Source: Ascidiaceihabitans sp.
GTDB taxonomy: Bacteria > Pseudomonadota > Alphaproteobacteria > Rhodobacterales > Rhodobacteraceae
Direction of reading: 5' to 3'
NCBI GenBank assembly: GCA_028825475.1
Contig: JAPKAB010000007.1
Location: 34,163 to 98,162 of the forward strand
Length of the DNA stretch: 64,000 nucleotides
Shown piece by piece: positions 29,127-37,367 of this stretch (position 1 is the stretch's first letter; each line of letters starts with the position of its first letter). A program made the translations under genes and the position numbers. The notes under the pieces are model-generated. The model was not told the origin of the DNA. It saw only the letters and a program-made list of their open reading frames with translations, and searched no databases.

Positions 29127-30851
29127 TTACGATGTTACCTGTTCACGTAGGATTGATGCTGTGAGCGAGATCATCATGTATATCCCACCGAATACTAGGA
29201 ATGCCAAAAGCGTATTTTCAAATGATCGTGGATAGCTCGGTGCTTCGGAGGCAACAGGGTCTACAGCCACTGTTAGGTAGCGCACCTGTCGCCCAGCTTC
29301 TGTGCGCGCTTGATCCAAGACTGCATTAGACGCTTGTAAGCTTGCGTCTGCATTGGCGAGATCCGCCTGTGCCAACTGAAGCGCAACAGCTTGTTGCGCC
29401 AACGAGTTTTCCCCATCTGTGGATTGTGTCATGCGCGCGTTTAGTTTCTCAAGTTGTTGATTTAGGCGTCGGATGTCGCCTTGAACGCCTTCGACTTTCG
29501 CACGGTTTGGGGTTTGGTTGTCGAGAAGGGCGGACAATTCCAGATCTTTCTCGATCAAGAGCGTTTCGTATTGCGTAATGTTGCCACGGAGGGATGCGAT
29601 GACAGCTTCTGGATCAAGGCCGTTCTCAATCTGCAATTTAATCAACGCAGTTTGGGAGTCGCGGCGCGTTTGCTGTGCTTTTGCGAGCGCTTCAGTTGCA
29701 TCTTTCATCGTATCGTTACGTTTTTGTTGGCTGAGGTTGTTTACGCGCTCTTGTGCGTAAGAAATCAGGCGACGGGAAAACTCTGCCGAGACTTCGCCAT
29801 CAGCGGCACTCACTTCCATTCGGATCATGCCTTCGGTTGGATCGTATCCAATTTTGACGTACTTTTTGTACATTTTATAGGCTTCTTCGTTGGTCGCGTC
29901 TTTGCTAAGTCGCTGGATAGGATCAACGTTTTCATCTTTGAAATGAGATTTAAAACCTAGGTCTTCATCGAGGCGTAGCATCGCATCTTTGGACTGCAGG
30001 TAACCCTGCGTGGCGATTGCATCAGAGTTTGTCGCGAACTGTGTAGGCAATAGGCCACCGAGTGCACCAGCGCCTCCAGAGCCTTCGTTTTGGATGATTA
30101 AAAAGCTGCTTTCAGTCGCATACATTGGTGTCGCGACTTTGTAATAATAGAACCCCGCCAATATGGTTGGAAGCATTACGAAAAAAACCATACGGACAAG
30201 AAGCAAGCCCATCTTTTTACGACGGCGTGCCATGATGTCACGCTGGATTTTTGCAATTTCTCGGCTGCGTCGCTCAGTAGGATCGACATCTGTCGACGGT
30301 AGCATTTGTTTCTGTGGTTGCATGGTTTGGGGCAATTGAATGCGTCCGCTTCCAGCACCACCTAGTTGTGCAGGTAGACCAGCCATGGCGTCTGGTGCGC
30401 CGCCTTCGTGTTGTTCTGCCCCGCCTTGTGGGACCACCAAATCAATTGTGTTTGAGCGTTGGAAAGGATCGATGCCTTGTTCACGCAACAGGCGGACTGC
30501 ATCGAAATCTGAGGTCGCTGGGAGGCCGTGCTTTTGTGCAACGCGGCGGGCCATCCGAAGTTGACGTCCTGTTAGGCCTTCACGTCGGATTGCATCCATG
30601 TCGGTTTCACCGGCGACTTGGGACGCACTGGCGACTTTACCGATTTTAGCAGACGGTTGCGGTTGTGCGGCAGGCTTTTGTGCAGGGCGTGGACGTGTTG
30701 ATGCCTGCGCTGCTTGGCGCAGCTGATCTGCGGCAGTGCCTTGGCTGCGTGGAGGTTGCTCAGGTTGCACAGTGTCTTCCGGCGTTGCAGATGCAAGTGG
30801 TGCATTGCGTTTAATCCGGAACTTCCTAGCTTTAGTGGGTTTCGTAGTCAT
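29127..30851 (-). CDS. Capsule polysaccharide export inner-membrane protein (KpsE/CtrB/BexC-like) with long cytoplasmic N-terminal extension
   Basis: Wzz-like TM LLLVRMVFFVMLPTILAGFYYYKVATPMYATESSFLIIQ, coiled coils, C-terminal TM; next to KpsT-like ATPase. Confidence 0.82.
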   Translation of the reverse strand: MTTKPTKARKFRIKRNAPLASATPEDTVQPEQPPRSQGTAADQLRQAAQASTRPRPAQKPAAQPQPSAKIGKVASASQVAGETDMDAIRREGLTGRQLRMARRVAQKHGLPATSDFDAVRLLREQGIDPFQRSNTIDLVVPQGGAEQHEGGAPDAMAGLPAQLGGAGSGRIQLPQTMQPQKQMLPSTDVDPTERRSREIAKIQRDIMARRRKKMGLLLVRMVFFVMLPTILAGFYYYKVATPMYATESSFLIIQNEGSGGAGALGGLLPTQFATNSDAIATQGYLQSKDAMLRLDEDLGFKSHFKDENVDPIQRLSKDATNEEAYKMYKKYVKIGYDPTEGMIRMEVSAADGEVSAEFSRRLISYAQERVNNLSQQKRNDTMKDATEALAKAQQTRRDSQTALIKLQIENGLDPEAVIASLRGNITQYETLLIEKDLELSALLDNQTPNRAKVEGVQGDIRRLNQQLEKLNARMTQSTDGENSLAQQAVALQLAQADLANADASLQASNAVLDQARTEAGRQVRYLTVAVDPVASEAPSYPRSFENTLLAFLVFGGIYMMISLTASILREQVTS

Positions 30852-31488
30852 AAAGCTGCTTAGCCTCTTCCAGGGTATCAAACATGTGCAATTGGCCATC
30901 AAGTAAGACGGCAGCTGATCGCGCGAATTTTTCGAGCGTTTCCGCTTGGTGGGAAACAATAATGATAGTCGTTGTGCGGAGGCGCTCTTCGAGAAGATCG
31001 CCAGCTTTGCGGTTGAACTCGGCATCGGTCGTTCCAGGCATGCCCTCGTCGATGAGGTATATGTCAAAGTCTAACGCGAGCATCAGGGCGAATGAAAAAC
31101 GGCCCCGCATCCCGGCAGAATATGTGCCCAAGGGTTGGTCAAAATATTCGCCTAATCCGCAAAGCCACCGGCAGAAACTTTCGACATAATCTGGATCGAG
31201 GCCATAAAGCCGCGCGATGTAGCGCGAGTTTTCCATTGCCGATACTTTGCCAACTACGCCTCCCATGAAACCCAATGGAAAAGAGATATTGCACTTACGG
31301 CGAATAATGCCTTCATCAGGTTTTTCTAGGCCGGCCATCATGTTGATTAGAGTGGTTTTGCCGGTTCCGTTTGGTGCCAAAATGCCCATGGAATTTCCTA
31401 ATTCCACCTTAAAGGACACGCGATCAAGGATGACCTTGCGCTGTGTACCCGTCCAAAAGGACTTGCTGACATTTTCAAACTCAAGCAT
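30832..31488 (-). CDS. Capsule export ABC transporter ATP-binding protein (KpsT/CtrD-like)
   Basis: GILAPNGTGKTTLINMMAGLEKPDEG; SAGMRGRFSFALMLALDFDIYLIDEG. Confidence 0.88.
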   Translation of the reverse strand: MLEFENVSKSFWTGTQRKVILDRVSFKVELGNSMGILAPNGTGKTTLINMMAGLEKPDEGIIRRKCNISFPLGFMGGVVGKVSAMENSRYIARLYGLDPDYVESFCRWLCGLGEYFDQPLGTYSAGMRGRFSFALMLALDFDIYLIDEGMPGTTDAEFNRKAGDLLEERLRTTTIIIVSHQAETLEKFARSAAVLLDGQLHMFDTLEEAKQLYDYETH

Positions 31489-31661
31489 CGAATGCTCCGG
31501 TGACTGCTTATTTGTCCGCCACTTCTTTAGGTGGTGGTACGTATTCCCCAATTAAGGGGTTGGCTAAGTGATAGCCACAGAACTTGACTACATTATGTCC
31601 ACATTGGAAACAAATGTACATTATTGGGTCGAATTTTCACACAATAGTCAGGGCATGAAAC

Positions 31662-31688
31662 AAAAAAACCAGCGCCGAGGCGCTGGTT
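31662..31688 (-). terminator. Intrinsic terminator downstream of nhaA
   Basis: Minus strand AACCAGCGCCTCGGCGCTGGTTTTTTTG. Confidence 0.75.
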
Positions 31689-31710
31689 CATGTTCTTATT
31701 TGCTGTGTGA

Positions 31711-33024
31711 TCAGCCGTTTTGTTTTTGGACCCGGCAAACTTTACCAGCAATGATACTGATGATTGCGGCAGCAAAGCTGAACAAAGCACCCATTTTCGC
31801 TGCGTCTTGAACTGGTCCACCGTCAAAGGCGACGGTTGCGATGAACAGCGAAACGGTAAAGCCGATTGCGGCCACACAACCAATGACAACAAGGTCGATG
31901 ATCCGCATACCGTCTGGCATACCCAAGCGCAGTGGCACAGCAGCGAACCAACCGAAGGCGAGAATGCCAAGTGGTTTGCCGATGATCAGGCCAGCAAGGA
32001 CCAACCATGTGGCGTCTCCCATCGCGCTAAGTTGAACGCCAGCGTTCAACAGGCCGAAGAAGAACAGAATGATCTCAACCGGTGTTTTCAGCGCGTGTTC
32101 GATTTGGTTCAACAGGTCGGTCAAATACTTTTCTGCATCGCTGAAGATACCAAATGCGCGGTCAGCATGCGGGATCGTTGCTACAATCGGCAACAGGCCC
32201 AAAGCTGGGTGTAGGCCAGATACCATGAAGCCATACCAGCTTGCGCAACCTGCGAGCAGGTACGGAACGAAATGTAGCTTTTTGCGAACGAATGAAGAAA
32301 TTGGGCGCAACTCGTTGCCGCGATCCATGACGCGTGGCAACCAGTTGAACAGAACATAAACTGCGACAGCCGCACCCAAAGACAGCAGCAACCACTCTGG
32401 AGCCAACTCACCGGACGGGTAGAAGATCGCGAGGATGATTAGTCCAGCTGCATCATCTGCGATGGCGAGCAAGAGCAAGAAGCGAACCGCAGGGTGACCC
32501 GCACCAAATACGATACGGCCAACTAGGTACGAGAACGCGATGTCTGTTGCCGTTGGGATCGCCCAACCGTTTTGAACTGCGTCATATGTCTCGGAACCGA
32601 ACACGAAGTATGCCATGCCGAGGTAGACTGCGATTGGACCAAACATACCGCCAGCAGTTGCGAACAAAGGCGTTGCAGCCTTTTTACCGCGCAGGGATCC
32701 GTTTTTCAGGATGACAGCTTCCCAAACTTCCTTTGCAGCAATCGCAAAGAACAAGGCCATAAGCACGTCATTGACTAAGTAGTGTAGGGTCAATGTACGG
32801 TGACCATCATGCATGTGGCCGATCGGCGCATGGTCCCAAATCTTGAACTCAACAAAGCTGTGGTACGTATCAGCCCAGTAATGCGGGTTGCCCGCGACAG
32901 GCGCGATAACATCCAGGTTGGCCCAGATCAACGCCGTGATGGCACCCATGATCAAAAGCAGTGAGTAGTTAGTAAGGAAGTTCCAGACGCGGTACATAAT
33001 TGCCCCCTGTGCGATAAGGTTCAT
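31711..33024 (-). CDS. nhaA: Na+/H+ antiporter NhaA
   Basis: PIGHMHDGHRTLTLHYLVNDVLMALFF; IPTATDIAFS; IADDAAGLIILA. Confidence 0.93.
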   Translation of the reverse strand: MNLIAQGAIMYRVWNFLTNYSLLLIMGAITALIWANLDVIAPVAGNPHYWADTYHSFVEFKIWDHAPIGHMHDGHRTLTLHYLVNDVLMALFFAIAAKEVWEAVILKNGSLRGKKAATPLFATAGGMFGPIAVYLGMAYFVFGSETYDAVQNGWAIPTATDIAFSYLVGRIVFGAGHPAVRFLLLLAIADDAAGLIILAIFYPSGELAPEWLLLSLGAAVAVYVLFNWLPRVMDRGNELRPISSFVRKKLHFVPYLLAGCASWYGFMVSGLHPALGLLPIVATIPHADRAFGIFSDAEKYLTDLLNQIEHALKTPVEIILFFFGLLNAGVQLSAMGDATWLVLAGLIIGKPLGILAFGWFAAVPLRLGMPDGMRIIDLVVIGCVAAIGFTVSLFIATVAFDGGPVQDAAKMGALFSFAAAIISIIAGKVCRVQKQNG

Positions 33025-33101
33025 TTTGTCCGAGATACCGCATCATATCCGTTGGGGCAATCGTTACCTAACAGTTAATTTCGCGTTATTTACTGTGGAA
33101 A

Positions 33102-34187
33102 TCATGCGACTAACTGCCAAATTATCCCTGCAATTATGGCGCCAATTATCGCAAAACTTAGGTAGGCAACAAAGACGCGTGGTTTGACCAAAGCCCATAC
33201 TGCAATTGCTGCGGGTATGCAGCTTACGCCACCTGCAATGACGAATGACATTGCTGCGCCTTGTGACATGCCTTGGGTCAAAAGCGCATCAACCAGTGGC
33301 ACTGCGGCATACCCATTTAGGTAAGCAGGGGCTCCGACCAGAGCACCCATGAAAATAGGGCCAACGCCTGTGCCGCCTAATACGCTGGCGATTAATGCAG
33401 CAGGAACATAGGCGATCATCATGGTTTCGATCACGTAAGCCAGCGTAAGCCATTTCAGCAGAAATAGCCCATTCTCTAAAGTTGTAGCTTTAAAAACCTC
33501 ACGGCGCTCAGTTTCGTTCCAAAATTTCCACTCAGGTTGACCAGAGAACGGTTTTTGGACACCGCAGCAGCCACCAACGGAGGGTTTCTCGCGTAGCGGG
33601 TCTGAAAAAATGACAGATCGTGAAAGGATGAGCATCCCAAATCCGCCAAAAATACCCAAACTAACGGCTGCGATTGTCTTTGCGACTGCAAATTCCCACC
33701 CTAAAGTGCCCGAAGTGATCAAAAACATCGCAGGATCCATCAGCGGAGACGCCAGCCAAAATGCCATGACCGCGCCCAAAGGTGCCCCTAATGCGAGCAG
33801 TGCGGCGATAAAAGGAATCACCTCACAGGAGCAAAATGGGGACAATCCACCCAGCAATGCGGCCATCACGACCATGCGCACAGGGTTCCCCTCAAAGGCA
33901 CGGGCCAGCAGATTTTCAGCGCCAGTTGCCTTCAGGTATGCGACTGCGAGAACGGCAAAAAGAATGAACGGTGCCGTGCTCCAGATAGAAGCGGCTGTAG
34001 AGGTGAGTGTGGTTTGCAACTGTGCAGGATCAAGCAGTGCGATCAGAGCGATGAGCACCACCGATGCGCCCCATGCCCCACCCAGATACTTGGTGAATGA
34101 TGGGCTGTGAGAGTGTGGTTCGTTTGAACCTGTTTTTGATGCATCAGCCATGTTCGTGGTCCTTGCATGGGGTTGTGCTGTCTGCAC
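33102..34187 (-). CDS. Permease, DUF318/YraQ-like (SO_0444-type metal efflux family)
   Basis: ALLGGLSPFCSCEVIPFIAALLALGAPLGAVMAFWLASPLMDPAMFLIT; downstream of arsR. Confidence 0.82.
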   Translation of the reverse strand: MQTAQPHARTTNMADASKTGSNEPHSHSPSFTKYLGGAWGASVVLIALIALLDPAQLQTTLTSTAASIWSTAPFILFAVLAVAYLKATGAENLLARAFEGNPVRMVVMAALLGGLSPFCSCEVIPFIAALLALGAPLGAVMAFWLASPLMDPAMFLITSGTLGWEFAVAKTIAAVSLGIFGGFGMLILSRSVIFSDPLREKPSVGGCCGVQKPFSGQPEWKFWNETERREVFKATTLENGLFLLKWLTLAYVIETMMIAYVPAALIASVLGGTGVGPIFMGALVGAPAYLNGYAAVPLVDALLTQGMSQGAAMSFVIAGGVSCIPAAIAVWALVKPRVFVAYLSFAIIGAIIAGIIWQLVA

Positions 34188-34488
34188 AGCATTCAGTTAG
34201 TAAGAATTCGGATAAGTGGCGGATTTGATCGTAGGCGACCGCCGCGCAAATGATCGAACGCCCCTTGCGCACCTGTTCCACCATTCCAGCCTGCGCCAGA
34301 ATTTTGACGTGGTGGGTGAGGGTGCTGCCAGTCACACCTGTGCGGCTTCCTAGGTCACCAATGCTTAGGCCCTCGGGCCCTGCACGTACCAATGCCCGCA
34401 AAACGGACAGGCGTTGTTCTGATCCCAAAGCGGCAAAGCTGGTTGCGGCAAGGGTGAGGCTTAGGTCGTCTGTTGATTCTATTTTCAT
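34144..34488 (-). CDS. ArsR-family metalloregulator-like repressor
   Basis: FAALGSEQRLSVLRALVRAGPEGLSIGDLGSRTGVTGSTLTHHVKILAQAGMVEQVRKGRSIICAA; C-terminal ECCADSTTPCKDHEHG. Confidence 0.9.
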   Translation of the reverse strand: MKIESTDDLSLTLAATSFAALGSEQRLSVLRALVRAGPEGLSIGDLGSRTGVTGSTLTHHVKILAQAGMVEQVRKGRSIICAAVAYDQIRHLSEFLLTECCADSTTPCKDHEHG

Positions 34489-34547
34489 ATTTCTAGAATT
34501 ATAGAAATGATTTCCAACTGGCAAGTTATTTCGAAAACTATCGAAAT
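34489..34547 (-). promoter_or_regulatory. Paired imperfect palindromes (candidate ArsR operators) with TATAAT
   Basis: ATTTCTAGAATTATAGAAAT (34489-34508) and ATTTCGAAAACTATCGAAAT (34528-34547), centres 39 bp apart. Confidence 0.65.
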
Positions 34548-34590
34548 GAATGCGCTTGCCGTTATTTGTTGGTCCTCTACATCTTAACGC

Positions 34591-35175
34591 ATGTCTGACC
34601 TTGTCGATGATATCCGCGCCTGCCGATTGTGCAGTGACCGCTTTGCTCTGACCCACACGGGCCATCAACCGCGCCCTGTTGCATGGTTTGAAAAGGGTGC
34701 GCGTATTTTGATTGCGGGGCAGGCACCGGGGGCACGCGTTCATCAGTCTGGCCGTCCCTTCACCGATCCCTCAGGTGATCGTTTGCGCGAATGGCTAGGG
34801 ATTGATGAGGCCACGTTTTACGATCAATCCAAACTGGCGATTGTGCCAATGGCGTTTTGCTTTCCTGGGTACAACGCGAAGGGGTCCGATCTGCCGCCGC
34901 CCAAGATTTGCGGCGAAACGTGGCATGACCGCGTGATGGATCATCTTGGCGAAATGCCGTTGACGGTGTTGGTTGGGGGATATGCCCATAAGTATCATCT
35001 GGGTGTAAAGACGGGGGTAACCCAAACGGTAAAACAGTGGCGAATGCGCGCGCCGAACGTCTTTGCCTTGCCACATCCCAGCTGGCGCAATACGGGGTGG
35101 ATAAAACAGAACCCATGGTTCGCGACTGAAACACTACCGGCGCTGCGGGCGCGGGTACAAGAGGTGCTGAAATGA
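34591..35175 (+). CDS. Uracil-DNA glycosylase family protein
   Basis: ILIAGQAPGARVHQSGRPFTDPSGDRLREWLG; ALPHPSWRNTGW. Confidence 0.87.
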   Translation: MSDLVDDIRACRLCSDRFALTHTGHQPRPVAWFEKGARILIAGQAPGARVHQSGRPFTDPSGDRLREWLGIDEATFYDQSKLAIVPMAFCFPGYNAKGSDLPPPKICGETWHDRVMDHLGEMPLTVLVGGYAHKYHLGVKTGVTQTVKQWRMRAPNVFALPHPSWRNTGWIKQNPWFATETLPALRARVQEVLK

Positions 35176-35960
35176 GTGATTTGACCCCTTTGGATATTGC
35201 GCATAGCGCGATGGAAGCCGCCCCAAATGATGATGCTATCCGCCTTGCGTTCTATGAGCGTCTTGGCGACGGGGAGTTGTTTTTGTTGCTTGAGGCCGAA
35301 GCGGAAGGGGAAACGATCAAGCCCCAAACCTTTGACATTGGATCAGGTGAAATCGTTTTGGTCTTTGATCGCCAAGAACGCTTAACTGCCTTTACGGGTG
35401 AGGCGACGCCTTATGCCGCTTTGTCCGGCCGTGTGATTTCACAATTGTTGGCAGGGCAGGGCTTGGGCCTTGGTTTGAACTTAGAGGTGGCACCTTCTTC
35501 ATTCTTGATGGATGCAAACGGGGTAGATTGGCTGGCTGAAACATTGGGCCATGCGCCTGATCAGGTTGAGGCCAAGATCGAAGAGGTTTCTGCCCCCACC
35601 GGATTGCCTGAAACATTGATAACCGCGATCGATACCAAGCTGGCAACAGCCACCGGCCTTGCCCTTAGCGCCTATTTGGTTGGCGTGAAGTATACGGGTG
35701 GCAGCAACGGTCACCTGCTTGGGTTTGTTGGTGCATTGCCTGATGCGCAAGGTGCCTTGGCCCAAGCGGCTGGTGAGGCGCTGACATTTTCAGGGATTGA
35801 AGCAGGCGCAATGGATGTTGGTTTCTTTGACGCCAATGATCCGATCACACCGCGCCTTGCGCGTGTTGGTTTGCGATTTGATCTGCCCCAACCTGCTGTT
35901 GTGGATCAGGTCGAATTTGGCGCGCCGGGTTCTGATCCTGCAAAACCACCAAAGTTGTAA
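35172..35960 (+). CDS. SseB-family protein
   Basis: TPLDIAHSAMEAAPNDDAIRLAFYERLGDGELFLLLE...FDIGSGEIVLVFDRQERLTAF. Confidence 0.78.
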   Translation: MSDLTPLDIAHSAMEAAPNDDAIRLAFYERLGDGELFLLLEAEAEGETIKPQTFDIGSGEIVLVFDRQERLTAFTGEATPYAALSGRVISQLLAGQGLGLGLNLEVAPSSFLMDANGVDWLAETLGHAPDQVEAKIEEVSAPTGLPETLITAIDTKLATATGLALSAYLVGVKYTGGSNGHLLGFVGALPDAQGALAQAAGEALTFSGIEAGAMDVGFFDANDPITPRLARVGLRFDLPQPAVVDQVEFGAPGSDPAKPPKL

Positions 35961-36050
35961 TAACGCGCTTGTCACAAGGTTGCGAGGTGGGGTGCGCCGG
36001 AGGGTTTTTCCGACTAACCTTTGGCTGAACAACGTGATGATGAGGGCCCC

Positions 36051-36521
36051 ATGCCAGTTGATAAAACCCTAACCCGCCGCCGTCTGCTGACGGGTGGTAC
36101 AACTATTGCGCTGGGTGGTGCAGCTATATTTGCGGCCAGTTGGTATAATATCGGTGCGCAAGCAGGCGAAGACGGCACCTTGTCGACACCAGATGCCCAT
36201 GCTGCAGCTGTAAGCGGTGCTGTGACTTTGGTGGACATCCGCCGCCCCGATGAATGGGCGCTGACGGGTGTTGGCGAGGGTGCTGTCCCGATCAACATGC
36301 TGGACCGTGATTTTATTGAACAGGTTTCTGCGCAAGTTGGCGGTGATCATTCTAAACCGGTTGCGTTGATTTGCGCCCGTGGGGTGCGGTCGCGCAAAAT
36401 GTCTGTCCGCCTTCAACAAGCGGGTTTCACAAATATTATCGATGTGCCCGAGGGCATGTTGGGGTCAGGTGCAGGGGCTGGGTGGATCAAACGCGGTCTG
36501 CCAGTTGTCGCATATAATTAG
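36051..36521 (+). CDS. Rhodanese-domain protein with N-terminal RRR signal/TM
   Basis: LTRRRLLTGGTTIALGGAAIFAASW; VDIRRPDEWALTGV; ICARGVRSRKMSVRLQQAGF. Confidence 0.85.
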   Translation: MPVDKTLTRRRLLTGGTTIALGGAAIFAASWYNIGAQAGEDGTLSTPDAHAAAVSGAVTLVDIRRPDEWALTGVGEGAVPINMLDRDFIEQVSAQVGGDHSKPVALICARGVRSRKMSVRLQQAGFTNIIDVPEGMLGSGAGAGWIKRGLPVVAYN

Positions 36522-36532
36522 GAATTTATTTG

Positions 36533-37366
36533 ATGATTAAAGCCGTTTTACCATTGGCAATTGTTGCCGCATCTACAGGTGCTGCGCATGCAGAATGTGG
36601 AAGTGCGGAAGATGTTTGCACGGTTGCGTTAGGTGAGTACCAGATCGCGCTGCCCGATGATGATATCAAAGGCAGCATTGTATTTTTGCACGGGTTTGGC
36701 AGCAATTCTAACGGAACGCTGCGCCGTACTTGGGTCAAAACGGCCCTTGAACGTGGCTATGCCGTTATCGCGCCAAATGGGTTGCGCCGCGAAACGGGCA
36801 ACAATGCACGGGCGTGGTCCTTTCACCCTAGCTTGGCGTCGCAACGTGATGAGATCGCATTTTTAACCTCTGTTCGTGATGATGCCGCAGCACGGTTCGA
36901 CCTTGATGCCGACACAATGGCGCTGGGCGGGTTTTCTATTGGTGGCTCGATGACATCATATTTTGCTTGTGCCGCTCCCGAAGAATTCCACACCTATCTG
37001 CCAGTTGCTGGTGGATTTTGGCGCCCACATCCAACTGAATGCATGGGACCTGTTCGTTTGCTGCATACGCACGGCTGGACGGATACCACTGTGCCGTTAG
37101 AGGGGCGTGTTGTTCGGGGCGAGGATATCAATGACCCTGAGGCGTTTGTCCAAGGGGACATTTTCTACACCCTTGGGATGTGGCGCGAAATGAATGAATG
37201 CGTTCAAATTCGCGCGGATAAGTTCGTAACAAATGGCCCATTCATGCGCCGCTCTTGGGAACGATGTGGTGAGGATACTGCGCTAGAATTCGCGCTGTTC
37301 CCCGGTGGTCATACGGTTCCAGATGGTTGGGCCGACTTGGCGATTGATTGGATGCAAGCGCAGTAA
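36533..37366 (+). CDS. Secreted alpha/beta hydrolase (PHB depolymerase/LpqC-like)
   Basis: Signal peptide; GSIVFLHGFGSNSNGTLR; LGGFSIGGSM; terminal PGGHTVP. Confidence 0.78.
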   Translation: MIKAVLPLAIVAASTGAAHAECGSAEDVCTVALGEYQIALPDDDIKGSIVFLHGFGSNSNGTLRRTWVKTALERGYAVIAPNGLRRETGNNARAWSFHPSLASQRDEIAFLTSVRDDAAARFDLDADTMALGGFSIGGSMTSYFACAAPEEFHTYLPVAGGFWRPHPTECMGPVRLLHTHGWTDTTVPLEGRVVRGEDINDPEAFVQGDIFYTLGMWREMNECVQIRADKFVTNGPFMRRSWERCGEDTALEFALFPGGHTVPDGWADLAIDWMQAQ

Positions 37367-37367
37367 G

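Noticed and set aside
29127-31067. 646-aa version of the KpsE-like ORF with extra N-terminus
   Set aside because: The extra N-terminal residues are an out-of-frame read through the kpsT-like gene; the start at 30851 is more plausible.
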